Positions 46,444-56,683 of a stretch of 64,000 nucleotides of DNA are shown here, piece after piece. The stretch covers positions 434,001 through 498,000 of the forward strand of contig NZ_JAKSXW010000149.1 of assembly GCF_022829405.1 (NCBI RefSeq), read 5' to 3'. How positions within the stretch are numbered: position 1 is the first letter of the stretch; each line of letters begins with the position of its first letter. Source of the DNA: Methylobacterium sp. J-076 (GTDB lineage Bacteria > Pseudomonadota > Alphaproteobacteria > Rhizobiales > Beijerinckiaceae). Under the pieces are notes generated by a model that was not told where the DNA came from, did not search any database, and worked only from the letters and a program-made list of their open reading frames with translations. A program made the position numbers and the translations under genes.

Positions 46444-48339
46444 TCAGGGGTTGACCCTGATCCCCACCAGCACCGTATTGTCCCGGAAGCTCGACGCCGT
46501 GGAGGTGCTGTTAATCTCTTGGTAGATGTATGTCCCGCGCAAGGTCAGCCAGCGGTTGAACCGATAATCGAGCCGGGCGGTCGCCGAGAAGCCGTTGTCG
46601 CGGATCGTGCTGTTCCGGTACTCGTTGTGCAGCAGCGAGCCGCCGAGGACGATCGACAGGTTCCGCAGCAGATCGTGCTGGACTTCCAGGGTCGCCACTT
46701 CGGTGAGGACGCCGCTGGATCCGGGGATCGTCGTCTCGGTCACCCCCGTGGCCGCGTTGAAGCGCACCGTCGTCAGGGGCGTCGCCGACCAAACGAGAGT
46801 CGCGCTGACGAGGGGGGCATCGATGTCGCGCAGGGTCGGGTCGGTGTAGGTCCGGTGCTGGATACCGGCGGAGATCTCGCCGGTCAGGCGGCGGGCGAGC
46901 CCGATGGTGGCGCCCGCGAGGACGCCGACGCCGTTCGAATCGCGCTGGACCCCAAAGGAATCGAAGCGCTGGTCGTAGATGCGGGTGTCGCCGACCACGT
47001 CCACGAAGGGTTTCAGGTCGGGGTTGATCTCGTAGGCCGTCCGCAGGCGCAGGCTGAACTGGTTCAGGTTCCGGTCCGACTGCCGGATCCGCGTGCCGTC
47101 GCTGAGCTGGACATCGTCGAATTCCGAACGGTCTACGAGGCCGCTCAGGGTGAACGACAGGCGGTTGAAGGTCTGCGTCGCGCCGAGCGTCGCGCCGTAG
47201 AGGGCGATCAGCGGACGGCTCGTCGCCGTGGCGGCCTGCAGGTTCGGGCTGGTGGTACGCTGGGTGTCCACCAGGAAACGCGCCTGCCCATCGATGTGCA
47301 GGTCGCGGTTGGCATCGATGCGCAGGTTCACCACGCCGTCCGCCGCCGGCCGGCTCGCCGCGTCGTTCTGGGGTGTTTCGAGGTAGGCGCCGCGCAGCGA
47401 CCCGTCGAGGGAGCTGGACGACCAGTCGCTGCGGAAATCCACCGTCGCCTCGGTGCGCAGGGCGGCGGAGCCCTTGGCGAACTGACGGGTCGTCTGGTCC
47501 GGGTTCGAATCGTAGCCGATGCTCTGGGCGAAGGTCGGCAGCACCGTGAAGGTGCCCACCTTATAGCCGATCGGCGCATAGGCCGGATCGGTGGGGATCG
47601 GCCGCGACAGGTCGGTGCCGAGGATGAAGCCAGGCGTCAGCAGGCCGAGGGCGGGGTTGTTCACCAGCAGCGGGATGCGCGAGCCGAATGTCGAGAGCGG
47701 CAGCGGCAGGCCGACGACCGCCTCCTGCACCACCGGCGTGAGGCTCACCGCCTGGGTGGTGACCTGCGTGCTCTCCCGCGTGATCCGCTTGACCGCCGAA
47801 CCGTTCCGGCGTGACGGCGCCGCCCGGAACCGGAGGGTCGGCGACAGCGCGCGGTTGAACACCGCGGTGGAGGCGCCGCCGGTCCGCTCCCCGCCGACGG
47901 TGACGCGGTCGTTCTGGCCCGTGAGGCCGCTTGCCCTGAAGCTCTGGTTCGTGGGGTTGAGCAGGATGCCTCCGCCACCGCCGTCCCCACCGAGGCCCGG
48001 CGTCGCCTCCTGGGGGCGTCCGTCGCGTCCCTGGCCGTCCGACAGCCGCTTGCGCAGCACCGGGAGACCGTTGGGACCGGCCTCGAGGCCGGTGCCGGGG
48101 TTGTCCGGGGCGCCGGTGACGGGACTGACGGCGTCGAAACGCGGCGTCTGCGCGAGGGCCACCGGCGGCAGCCCCGCCAGAGCCAGGGCGAAGGCGGCGC
48201 GGACCGCCGGCCCGAACGTGGCACGCGTGCTCCCGGCATCACTGTCGGACTTCGCCACACGCACTTGCCGCCCCCAATCCTGCGAACACGCAACTCGAAG
48301 TCGGAAGAACACCGGTCCAAGCCCGTCGATTGCTACCAA
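46444..48339 (-). CDS. Outer-membrane beta-barrel protein (BBP2-like)
   Basis: 631 aa as drawn. A signal peptide AAFALALAGLPPVALAQ sits well inside, at about residues 48-64, so the real start is probably a GTG near 48258 (VAKSDSDAGST). After a Gly/Pro-rich stretch (70-160) come alternating hydrophobic strands and polar loops from about residue 230 (GTFTVLPTFAQSIGYDSNPD) to the end (NTVLVGIRVNP), fitting an outer-membrane barrel such as the BBP2 family, often linked to exopolysaccharide export. No polysaccharide genes are adjacent, so function is open. Confidence 0.75.
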   Translation of the reverse strand: MVAIDGLGPVFFRLRVACSQDWGRQVRVAKSDSDAGSTRATFGPAVRAAFALALAGLPPVALAQTPRFDAVSPVTGAPDNPGTGLEAGPNGLPVLRKRLSDGQGRDGRPQEATPGLGGDGGGGGILLNPTNQSFRASGLTGQNDRVTVGGERTGGASTAVFNRALSPTLRFRAAPSRRNGSAVKRITRESTQVTTQAVSLTPVVQEAVVGLPLPLSTFGSRIPLLVNNPALGLLTPGFILGTDLSRPIPTDPAYAPIGYKVGTFTVLPTFAQSIGYDSNPDQTTRQFAKGSAALRTEATVDFRSDWSSSSLDGSLRGAYLETPQNDAASRPAADGVVNLRIDANRDLHIDGQARFLVDTQRTTSPNLQAATATSRPLIALYGATLGATQTFNRLSFTLSGLVDRSEFDDVQLSDGTRIRQSDRNLNQFSLRLRTAYEINPDLKPFVDVVGDTRIYDQRFDSFGVQRDSNGVGVLAGATIGLARRLTGEISAGIQHRTYTDPTLRDIDAPLVSATLVWSATPLTTVRFNAATGVTETTIPGSSGVLTEVATLEVQHDLLRNLSIVLGGSLLHNEYRNSTIRDNGFSATARLDYRFNRWLTLRGTYIYQEINSTSTASSFRDNTVLVGIRVNP

Positions 48340-48600
48340 TCATCAAGGTTAATCGGAGGTAGCAGGACGCGGTTAATGCCGGGTCAACGGCCTAGCCTTC
48401 GTGAGTAGGGCGCGAGACCTCGATGGACCGATTGCGCCCATCGCGGCCGCAGCGGTGAGCCGCCTTCCCCGGGCCTCCCCTGCGCGTCCCGCAGGGGTGC
48501 CTCCCATACGGACGGGTGGGCAAAGGGTCCGCCGGACCCATCCTTTTGTTGCATTGCACAGACCGGATGCCGCCGCAGCGTCCGGTCCCATGGAGCCGCC

Positions 48601-49770
48601 ATGCTCGCGCCGCCGATCCTCGCCCTCGCCCTCGCCTCGTTCGGAATCGGCACGACCGAGTTCGTCATCATGGGGCTGCTGCCGGAGGTGGCCCACAGCT
48701 TCGGGGTGACGATCCCGCAGGCGGGCTACCTCGTCTCCGGCTACGCCATGGGCGTGGTGGTGGGGGCGCCCATCGTCGCCGTCGCCACGGCCGGACTGCC
48801 CCGCAAGACGGCCCTCCTTGCGCTGATGGGCGTGTTCCTCCTCGGCAATGTCGGCTGTGCCCTCGCGCCGACCTACGGCCTGCTGATGGCCGCGCGGGTG
48901 GTGACGGCCTTCGCCCACGGGGCGTTCTTCGGCATCGGCGCCATCGTCGCCCGGGACCTCGTCCCCCGGGAGAAGCGGACGCAGGCGGTCTCGCTCATGT
49001 TCGCGGGGCTGACCCTCGCCAACGTGCTGGGCGTGCCCCTCGGCACGGCCCTGGGGCAGGTGGCGGGCTGGCGCACGACCTTCTGGGCGGTGGTGGTGAT
49101 CGGCATCGCGGCGGGGCTTGCGATCCAGCTCTGCGTCCCCGCCGGCCTGCCGGGCAAGCGGGGCGGGCTCGTTCAGGAATTCCGCGCCCTCGGGCGCTGG
49201 CCGGTGCTGCGGCCGATGCTGGTCTCGACCCTGGCGTCGGTGAGCTTCTTCACGGTCTTCACCTACATCACGCCGTTCCTGACGACCGTGACCGGGCTGT
49301 CCCCGACCGCCGTGACGGGGGCCCTGTTCGCCGCCGGAGTCGGGCTCACCGTCGGCAACCTCGCCGGGGGTGCGCTCGCCGACCGGGGCCTGATGGCGAC
49401 GGTGCTCGGCAGCTATCTCGGCCTCGTCGCGGTGCTGCTGGTGCTGTTCTTCGTGGCCCGGAACGAGGTCGCGACCCTCTCGGTGCTGGTCGTCTGGGCG
49501 GGGCTCGCCTTCGCCCTGGTCTCGCCCCTCCAGATTTGGGTGGTGGAGGCGGCGAGCGATGCGCCGAACCTCGCCTCCACCCTGAACCAGGGGGCCTTCA
49601 ACCTCGGCAACGCCACCGGGGCGTGGCTCGGCGGGACCGCCCTGACCCTGGGGACCGGCTACGGCGAACTGCCGTTGATCGCCGCGGGGGTTTCCACCAT
49701 CGGCCTCGCGCTGGCGGCCTCCGCAGTCCGGCGGAGCGCCCGCACCGCCCTGTCCTCGCCCCGGCCCTGA
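48601..49770 (+). CDS. MFS transporter, AraJ/YdhP (sugar efflux/DHA1) type
   Basis: 389-aa inner-membrane transporter with 12 predicted helices. The start PPILALALASFGIGTTEFVI and MGLLPEVAHSFGVTIPQAGY are typical of the AraJ-like DHA1 drug/metabolite efflux group. The motif-A-like region reads LPRKTALLALMG, and WRTTFWAVVVIG is conserved. It lies alone, convergent with the glutamate dehydrogenase gene. The substrate is unknown. Confidence 0.9.
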   Translation: MLAPPILALALASFGIGTTEFVIMGLLPEVAHSFGVTIPQAGYLVSGYAMGVVVGAPIVAVATAGLPRKTALLALMGVFLLGNVGCALAPTYGLLMAARVVTAFAHGAFFGIGAIVARDLVPREKRTQAVSLMFAGLTLANVLGVPLGTALGQVAGWRTTFWAVVVIGIAAGLAIQLCVPAGLPGKRGGLVQEFRALGRWPVLRPMLVSTLASVSFFTVFTYITPFLTTVTGLSPTAVTGALFAAGVGLTVGNLAGGALADRGLMATVLGSYLGLVAVLLVLFFVARNEVATLSVLVVWAGLAFALVSPLQIWVVEAASDAPNLASTLNQGAFNLGNATGAWLGGTALTLGTGYGELPLIAAGVSTIGLALAASAVRRSARTALSSPRP

Positions 49771-49777
49771 GCGGGGC

Positions 49778-52700
49778 TCACCCCGCCCGGACGAGGTCGG
49801 CGAGCAGGCTCGCGGCGACGGTCGCCTTCGAGACCGTCAGCCCCGAGGCCGCGATCCCCTCCACCGCGTCGCGGATGCGGGCGAGGGGCGCGCCACGGGC
49901 CTTCACCCAGGCGGCCACCGCCTCCGGCCCGGCACCGATATCGGCGACGACCTCGGCGGTGAGCTTGCGGTGGGCGCCGGCGATGCCCGACACCGCCCGC
50001 TCCAGGGCGATCCGATCGAAGGTGTCGGCCACGGGGGCGGTGCGCGCCGCCGCAGCCAAGGCGTCGAGGCCGAATTCCCGCTCCAGCACGAAGTGGGTGG
50101 AGGCGATCTCCTCCACCGGGCGGCCGCTCGTCTCGGCCACGCGGACGATGTCCGGCGCGGAGACCAGGGCCCGCAGGCTGGCGAGGCGCCGGGCCCTGGC
50201 GGTCGCCATCCCGCGGCCGGTGAGCTCCGCCTCCCGCGCCGCGATCTCGGCCCGGGCCTCCTCGCCCAGCACCAGCGGCAGGGCCGCCTCCACCGCCGCG
50301 ACGCCGTCCCGGTAGCGGGCGACGATGGGGGAGAGCCCCCCCGACAGGTCGAGGTTGCGGATGAACCAGACGATGCGGTTGGCCAGCAGCTCCTGGACCT
50401 CGGCGTAGAGGCCGAGCTGCGCCTGCCCCTCGATCCGCCCCGCCAGCCCATCGATGGCGAGGTTCAGCTCCATCAGGCCGAAGGCGTCGCGGGTGGCGGC
50501 GTAGGCCTTGGCGATGGTGGCGGCGTCGGCCCCCGTCACGTCCACGAGGCGCGTCACCAGGGAGGGGCCGCCCCGGTTGACGATGATGTTGGCCAGCGCC
50601 GTCGCGATGATCTCCCGGCGCAGGCGATGGCCCTTGACCGCGTCCGGGAAACGCTCGCGCAGCTCCTTCGGGAAGTACCGCTGCAACTCACGGTCGAAAT
50701 ACGGGTCGTTCGGCACGGCGCTCGCCAGGATCGCGTCGTGCAGGGACAGTTTCGCGTAGGCCAGCAGCACCGCGTATTCCGGGCGGGTCAGCCCCTCGCC
50801 CCGGCGCATCCGCTCGGTCAGCGCCCCGTCGTCGGGCAGGAACTCCACCGCCCGGTCGAGGCGTCCCTCGGCCTCGAAGGCCTGCATCGTCCGCATGGCG
50901 AAGCCGGTCTCGCCGAGCCCGCCGCGCTGGGCGAGGGACAGGCTCAGGGTCTGCAACTCGTTGTTGCGCAGCACGAGGTGGCCGACCTCATCGGTCATCG
51001 CCGCCAGCAGGGCGTTTCGGTCGTCGTAGGACAGCCGCCCGTCGCGCTCCGGCCCCATCAGGGCGATCTTGATGTTCACCTCGACGTCCGAGGTGTTGAC
51101 GCCCGCCGAGTTGTCGATGGCGTCGGTGTTGAGGCGGACGCCGGAGCGGGCCGCCTCGATGCGCCCGCGCTGGGTGAGGCCGAGGTTGGCGCCCTCGCCG
51201 ATCACCTTGGCGCGCAGCTCCGGGGCGGCGATGCGCAGGGCATCGTTGGCCCGGTCCCCGGCATCCTCGTCCGTCTCCGCGGTGGCGCGGATGTAGGTGC
51301 CGATGCCGCCGAACCAGAGCAGGTCGGCGGGCGCCCGCAGGATCGCCTGCATCAGCTCGGTCGGGGTCGCCTCGGCCCGGTCGAAATCGAGGGCGGCGCG
51401 CACCTCCGGTGAGAGGGGGATGGTCTTCAGGCTGCGGGGGAACACGCCGCCCCCGGCCGAGATCAGCGACCTGTCGTAATCCGCCCAGGAGGAGCGACCG
51501 AGGGCGAACAGCCGCTCCCGCTCGGCGAAGCCCGTGGCCGCATCGGGGTTCGGATCGAGGAAGATGTCCCGGTGGTCGAAGGCGGCCACGAGGCGGATCG
51601 TCCGCGACAGCAGCATGCCGTTGCCGAACACGTCGCCCGACATGTCGCCCACGCCGACCACGGTGAACGGATCGGTCTGGGTGTCCACGTCCATCTCGCG
51701 GAAGTGGCGCTTCACCGCCTCCCAGGCGCCGCGGGCGGTGATGCCCATGCCCTTGTGGTCGTAGCCCTGGCTCCCGCCCGAGGCGAAGGCGTCGCCGAGC
51801 CAGTGGCCCTTCTCCAGGGAGATGGCGTTGGCGATGTCGGAGAAGGTGGCCGTGCCCTTGTCGGCGGCCACCACGAGGTAGGCGTCGTCCGGATCCTGCC
51901 GGACGGTGTTCGGCGGCGGGACGATCTCCCCGTCCACGATGTTGTCGGTGAGTTCGAGCAGGGTGCGGATGAAGATGCGGTAGCTCTCGGTCCCCTCGGC
52001 CATCCAGGCGGCCCGGTCGGAGGCCGGCGGCAGGCGCTTGGGGAAGAAGCCGCCCTTGGCGCCCACCGGCACGATCACCACGTTCTTCACCTGCTGGGCC
52101 TTCACGAGGCCGAGGATCTCGGTGCGGAAATCCTCCGGCCGGTCGGACCAGCGCAGGCCGCCGCGGGCGACGTAGCCGAAGCGCAGGTGCACGCCCTCCA
52201 CCCGGGGGGAATAGACGAAGATCTCGAACAGCGGCCGGGGCAGGGGCATCCCCGAGACCTTGGCGCAGGCGAACTTGAAGCTGATCGTCCCCCGGGGGGC
52301 GCCGGCCTCGTCCGTCTGGAAGAAGTTCGTGCGGATCGCCGCCTCGATCAGGTTCACGAACCGGCGCAGGATGCGGTCGTCGTCGAGGCTCGTCACCTCC
52401 GCCAGCGCCGCCTCGATCCTGGCGCGGATCTCCGCCTGGGCGCCGTCACGGTCGCCCTGCGCGGCCGGGTCGAAGCGCGCGTGGAACAGGGCGACGAGGT
52501 CGCGGGCGATGCCGCCGTGCCGGGCCAGGGTGCCGGCGATGTAGTCCTGCCCGTAGCGGATGCGCAGCTGGCGCAGGTAGCGGCCGAAGGCCCGCAGCAG
52601 CGCCGCCTCCCGCCAGGGGAGGCCCGCTTCGAGGACGAGGCGGTTGTAGGCGTCGGATTCGGCGAGGTCGTCGGCGATGGCGAGCATCGCCGCTTCGAGG

Positions 52701-54622
52701 GGCTTCTCCAGGGCGGGCACGTCGATGGCGCCGCCGGAGGCGCGCTCGATCAGCATGTCGTGCAGCCAGACCCGGGCGGCCTGGCCCGCCCCCGGAGGCT
52801 CGATCCGGTAGGTCCGCTCGTTGATCACCCGGAACCCGAGATTCTCCAGGCCGGGCACCCGGTCGGAGAGGGCGATGGCCGTGCCCCGCGAGAACACCTT
52901 CAGGCGGATCTGAGCGGCCGGGTCCGTCTCCCGCCGGCCGATGGACACGGCGCGGGGATTCGCATCGCTCAGCGAATCGAGGATCGCGATGTCGTCCACC
53001 GCGACCTCCGGCAGGAAGTTCTCGCGGTAGGCGGCGGAGAAGGCATCGGCGTAGCGGGCGGCCAGCCCCCGCGCCCGGCTGCCGCTGCCGCGCTCCGCCA
53101 GGGCGGCCCGGAGGCCGTCCGCCCAGGTGCGGACGATGCCCGCGATGCCGGATTCCAGGGCCGCGGGGTCCCGCTCCGGGGCCGGCTCCTCGGACAGGCC
53201 GATGATGTAGTGGGTGCGGGCCAGCGGCCCCTCGGGGAAGTCCGGCTGCGCGACGGAGAGCCGCCCGCCGTAGCTCTGCGCGAGGTAGGCGCCGATCTTC
53301 GCGCGGACTCCCGAATCGTAGCGGTCCTTCGGCACGTAGACGAGGAGCGAGACGAAGCGCCCGAACCGGTCGGGCCGGGACAGGATGCGGATCCGCGGCC
53401 GGTCGGCGAGGTCCACGATGCCGAGGGCGAACCGGGTGAGCCGGTCGATGTCGATCTGGAACAGGTCGTCGCGGGGATAGGTCTCCAGCACGGCCAGGAG
53501 GCTGCGGCCGGCATGGCTCGTCGGGTCGAGCCCGGCCCGGGCCACCACAGCCTCCACCTTGCGGCGGATCACCGGCACCTCGCGGGCGGGGCTCGCGTAG
53601 GCGTTGGCGGTGAACAGGCCGACGATGCGGACCTCGCCGGAGAGCTTGCCCGACGGCGAGAACAGCTTCACCCCGATATAGTCGAGGTGGTCGGCCCGGC
53701 GGACGCGGCTGCGGGCGCTCGCCTTGGTGATGATCAGCGCCTGCGGCTCCTCGAAGAAGGCGAGGATCTCCGGCGTGTAATCCACGAGGCTGCCACCCCG
53801 GCGCAGCACCGCGGTGCCGGGATCGCGCAAAACGCCGAGGCTCGAATCCGGGACCAGGGGGTGCGATTCGCCCTGGATGCCGTGCTCCTGCATGCCGAGC
53901 AGGGTGAAGTGGCCGTCCGCCAGCCAGCCCAGGAAGGCGCGGGCCTCGGCGATCTCGTCCTCCGGGAGGGGCGAGGGCGTGCGTCCGTAACCCTCCGCCA
54001 GAGCCGCGAGCCGGGCGCGCATCGCCTCCTGGTCCGCCGCGGCCTGGGCGACATCGACATGGACCTGGACGAGGCTCGCCTCGAGGAACTTGCGCACCTC
54101 GCCTTCGAGGCGGTCGAGATGGATGTGCACCAAGCTCTCACGGGCCAGCGTGCCGTGGACGTCGGCCGTCGTCTCGCCCACCACGCGGACCAGGGCGCCG
54201 TCCCCATCCCGCTCCACGCCGAGGATCGGGTGGGCGACGAGGTTCGCGGTGAGGCCATGGAAGGTGAGGGCGGCGAGGGTCGAATCGAGCAGGAACGGCC
54301 GGTTGTCGTTGACGATCTCCAGCACCGTGACGTCCCGCATCCGGCCCTCCCGCGACAGCGCGAGGTCGGAGAGGCGCAGGCGCGCCGGATCGCCCGGGCG
54401 CCGGGGCGCGGCGAGGAAGTCCCGTGCCCGTCCGGCCAGCTCGGCCAGGGCGTCGGCGGAATAGGGCGACAGATCCTCCGGCGGGACGCGGCCGAACAGG
54501 TCGCGGACGAACCCCCCGGGGCCGCCCTGGCCCGAGACCAGGCCCGCGGCCGCATCGATCAGCCCGGATCGGGCGCTGCGCTCCTCGAAGGAAGAGAGGG
54601 CGGTGGCTGTCTCGAGGGTCAC
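49778..54622 (-). CDS. NAD-specific glutamate dehydrogenase, large 180-kDa type
   Basis: 1614 aa from a GTG at 54622, preceded by GGGAGA at good distance; the in-frame ATG at 54679 would add 19 residues. Converts glutamate to 2-oxoglutarate, ammonia and NADH. The N-terminal ~700 residues are the regulatory ACT-like part (NDNRPFLLDSTLAALTFHGL). The catalytic domain from about 770 has SFKFACAKVSGMPLPRPLFE, ARGGLRWSDRPEDFRTEILG and LVKAQQVKNVVIVPVGAKGG, with substrate-binding Lys. The C-terminal domain follows NRGGPSLVTRLVDVTGADAA. Length and order match the family. Confidence 0.96.
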   Translation of the reverse strand: MTLETATALSSFEERSARSGLIDAAAGLVSGQGGPGGFVRDLFGRVPPEDLSPYSADALAELAGRARDFLAAPRRPGDPARLRLSDLALSREGRMRDVTVLEIVNDNRPFLLDSTLAALTFHGLTANLVAHPILGVERDGDGALVRVVGETTADVHGTLARESLVHIHLDRLEGEVRKFLEASLVQVHVDVAQAAADQEAMRARLAALAEGYGRTPSPLPEDEIAEARAFLGWLADGHFTLLGMQEHGIQGESHPLVPDSSLGVLRDPGTAVLRRGGSLVDYTPEILAFFEEPQALIITKASARSRVRRADHLDYIGVKLFSPSGKLSGEVRIVGLFTANAYASPAREVPVIRRKVEAVVARAGLDPTSHAGRSLLAVLETYPRDDLFQIDIDRLTRFALGIVDLADRPRIRILSRPDRFGRFVSLLVYVPKDRYDSGVRAKIGAYLAQSYGGRLSVAQPDFPEGPLARTHYIIGLSEEPAPERDPAALESGIAGIVRTWADGLRAALAERGSGSRARGLAARYADAFSAAYRENFLPEVAVDDIAILDSLSDANPRAVSIGRRETDPAAQIRLKVFSRGTAIALSDRVPGLENLGFRVINERTYRIEPPGAGQAARVWLHDMLIERASGGAIDVPALEKPLEAAMLAIADDLAESDAYNRLVLEAGLPWREAALLRAFGRYLRQLRIRYGQDYIAGTLARHGGIARDLVALFHARFDPAAQGDRDGAQAEIRARIEAALAEVTSLDDDRILRRFVNLIEAAIRTNFFQTDEAGAPRGTISFKFACAKVSGMPLPRPLFEIFVYSPRVEGVHLRFGYVARGGLRWSDRPEDFRTEILGLVKAQQVKNVVIVPVGAKGGFFPKRLPPASDRAAWMAEGTESYRIFIRTLLELTDNIVDGEIVPPPNTVRQDPDDAYLVVAADKGTATFSDIANAISLEKGHWLGDAFASGGSQGYDHKGMGITARGAWEAVKRHFREMDVDTQTDPFTVVGVGDMSGDVFGNGMLLSRTIRLVAAFDHRDIFLDPNPDAATGFAERERLFALGRSSWADYDRSLISAGGGVFPRSLKTIPLSPEVRAALDFDRAEATPTELMQAILRAPADLLWFGGIGTYIRATAETDEDAGDRANDALRIAAPELRAKVIGEGANLGLTQRGRIEAARSGVRLNTDAIDNSAGVNTSDVEVNIKIALMGPERDGRLSYDDRNALLAAMTDEVGHLVLRNNELQTLSLSLAQRGGLGETGFAMRTMQAFEAEGRLDRAVEFLPDDGALTERMRRGEGLTRPEYAVLLAYAKLSLHDAILASAVPNDPYFDRELQRYFPKELRERFPDAVKGHRLRREIIATALANIIVNRGGPSLVTRLVDVTGADAATIAKAYAATRDAFGLMELNLAIDGLAGRIEGQAQLGLYAEVQELLANRIVWFIRNLDLSGGLSPIVARYRDGVAAVEAALPLVLGEEARAEIAAREAELTGRGMATARARRLASLRALVSAPDIVRVAETSGRPVEEIASTHFVLEREFGLDALAAAARTAPVADTFDRIALERAVSGIAGAHRKLTAEVVADIGAGPEAVAAWVKARGAPLARIRDAVEGIAASGLTVSKATVAASLLADLVRAG

Positions 54623-54769
54623 GCGAATCTCCCGAACCGGGTTGGCGATCGCGAGAGGGTTAGCAGAGGCTTTTCCCAAGTCGATGACGGCCCCGTACCC
54701 CGCGGAGTCGATCCCCGAAATCCGTCACCCGCTTGCCGGCGGGCGGATATGTGCATATACACGCAAATC

Positions 54770-55192
54770 ATGAGCGCCCCGCCGGCCCCCGACATCGATG
54801 CCTGCACCTGCGGCGTGCTCCGCCGGGCGGCGCGCGCCGCCACGGCGATCTACGATCAGGCCCTTCGCCCCACGGGCCTGCGGGTCACGCAATTCGCGAT
54901 CCTTCGCATCCTCGACCGGCGCGGCCCCCTGCCGGTCACCCGGCTCGCCGCCGAGGCGGGGCTGGAGCGCACGACGATGGCCCGCAACCTCGATCCGCTG
55001 GAGCGGCGCGGCCTCGTCCGCATCGTCGCGGGCGAGGCGGACGCCCGCAGCCGCCTCACCGAACTGACCGATGCCGGCCGCAGCGCGCTGGCGGAGGCGC
55101 TCCCCCACTGGCGGGGTGCCCAGGCGGACCTGGCGCGACGCGTCGAGCCCGGCGCCGTGCGCGCCCTGGCCGCGGCGCTGCACTCCGGCTAG
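54770..55192 (+). CDS. MarR-family transcriptional regulator
   Basis: 140-aa regulator with the MarR winged helix: YDQALRPTGLRVTQFAILRI, LPVTRLAAEAGLERTTMARN (recognition helix) and AGEADARSRLTELTDAGRSA (wing). A CTCGVLRRAARA segment with two cysteines near the N-terminus could be redox-active. An ATG at 54749 would add seven residues. It starts 147 bp after the divergent glutamate dehydrogenase start and is followed 113 bp later by an MFS gene that it probably represses (inference). Confidence 0.9.
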   Translation: MSAPPAPDIDACTCGVLRRAARAATAIYDQALRPTGLRVTQFAILRILDRRGPLPVTRLAAEAGLERTTMARNLDPLERRGLVRIVAGEADARSRLTELTDAGRSALAEALPHWRGAQADLARRVEPGAVRALAAALHSG

Positions 55193-55305
55193 AGCCGGAA
55201 CGACGGTTCGAACAGGGATGCGGCCCCGCGGGCCCATCCCACCGCCTTCGCCCGGGCCCCCTGCCCGGACGGGCCCCTGAAGTCTTCCGGTGGAGACCCG
55301 ACGCG

Positions 55306-56595
55306 ATGCAACCCTCCGCTCCGATGCGCGCCGTGCCGAGGCTCCACTACGCCTGGGTCATCGTCGCCGTGACGTTCCTCGTCCTCCTCGTCGGCGCGGG
55401 CGTGCGGGCGACGCCGGGCGTGCTGATCGTGCCGTGGGAGCAGGAGTTCGGGTGGAGCGCGGCGACGATCGGGATCGCCATCGCCATCAACATCTTCCTC
55501 TACGGCATGATCGGCCCCTTCGCGGTGGCGATCATCGAGCGGTTCGGCCTGCGCGCCTCGGTCTGCGGGGCACTGGTGATCCTGGCCGTCGGCACCGCCT
55601 CCACCAGCCTGATGCGGGCGCCCTGGCAGATGATGCTGCTCTGGGGCATCGTCGTCGGGTCGGGCTCCGGCATGGTCGCCAACGTCCTCGGCGCGACGGT
55701 CGCCGGGCGCTGGTTCGGCGAACGGCGCGGCCTGGTGATCGGGCTGCTCACGGCGAGCAGCGCCACGGGGCAGCTCGTGTTCCTGCCCCTGCTCGCGGGC
55801 CTCGCGGTCGGGCAGGGCTGGCGCACGGTCTCCCTCGTCGTGGCCGCCGCGACCCTGGCCCTCGTGCCCCTGGTGCTGCTGTTCCTGCGCGACCGCCCGG
55901 CGGATCTCGGCCTGCCGCGCTACGGCGAGACCACCCTCCAGCCGACCCCGGTGCTGACGGAGAACCCCGCCAAGCGCGCCCTGCGCGGCCTCGCCATGGG
56001 GATGCGCTCGAAGGATTTCTGGCTGCTGGCGGGCACGTTTTTCATCTGCGGCGCCTCGACCAACGGGCTCGTCGGCACGCACCTGATCCCGGCCTGCTTC
56101 GATCACGGCATCCCGGAAGTGACCGCCGCCGGCCTGCTGGCGCTGATGGGCATCTGCGACCTCGTCGGCACCACCGCCTCGGGCTGGCTCACCGACCGGT
56201 TCGACTCGCGCAAGCTGCTGGCGTGGTACTACGCCCTGCGCGGTATCTCGCTGATATTCCTGCCCTACTCGTTCGATCTGAACTTCTACGGCCTGTCGCT
56301 GTTCGCGGTGTTCTACGGGCTCGACTGGATCGCCACCGTGCCGCCGACCGTGAACCTCGCGGGCAAGGCCTTCGGCGAAGGGAACGCCGCCCTGATGTTC
56401 GGGTGGATCGCCGCCGCGCACCAGATCGGTGCGGCCTCGGCGGCATGGCTGGCGGGCGTCGTCCGCACCGGCAGCGGAACCTACTTCGAGGCCTTCGTGG
56501 CGGCGGGCATCCTGTGCCTCGTGGCGGCGATGATGGCGCTGTTCGTCGGCCGCAAGCCCGAGGCCGAGGGGGCGATGCGTCCGCTGCCCGCCTGA
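55306..56595 (+). CDS. MFS transporter, OFA/monocarboxylate-like
   Basis: 429-aa, 12-helix transporter. HYAWVIVAVTFLVLLVGAGV and VPWEQEFGWSAATIGIAIAI near the start are typical of the OFA (oxalate/formate) and monocarboxylate porter group; motif-A-like WFGERRGLVIGLLTASSATG and WLTDRFDSRKLL follow. Carboxylate transport is possible. The MarR gene directly upstream suggests induction by an aromatic or organic acid. Confidence 0.88.
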   Translation: MQPSAPMRAVPRLHYAWVIVAVTFLVLLVGAGVRATPGVLIVPWEQEFGWSAATIGIAIAINIFLYGMIGPFAVAIIERFGLRASVCGALVILAVGTASTSLMRAPWQMMLLWGIVVGSGSGMVANVLGATVAGRWFGERRGLVIGLLTASSATGQLVFLPLLAGLAVGQGWRTVSLVVAAATLALVPLVLLFLRDRPADLGLPRYGETTLQPTPVLTENPAKRALRGLAMGMRSKDFWLLAGTFFICGASTNGLVGTHLIPACFDHGIPEVTAAGLLALMGICDLVGTTASGWLTDRFDSRKLLAWYYALRGISLIFLPYSFDLNFYGLSLFAVFYGLDWIATVPPTVNLAGKAFGEGNAALMFGWIAAAHQIGAASAAWLAGVVRTGSGTYFEAFVAAGILCLVAAMMALFVGRKPEAEGAMRPLPA

Positions 56596-56683
56596 ACTGC
56601 GGCGCACGCGGGGCGTTCGGGGCTAGACAGGCGCGGTCCGGGACGGCCCGCGCCGCCCGGCCCCCTCGCCAGCGAGTCCCCCT

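Noticed and set aside
51572..54748. Very long plus-strand open frame opposite the glutamate dehydrogenase gene
   Set aside because: It mirrors the codon bias of gdh on the other strand, is rich in Arg, Gly, His and Glu, and shows no domain. Only its last part, the MarR gene, is real.
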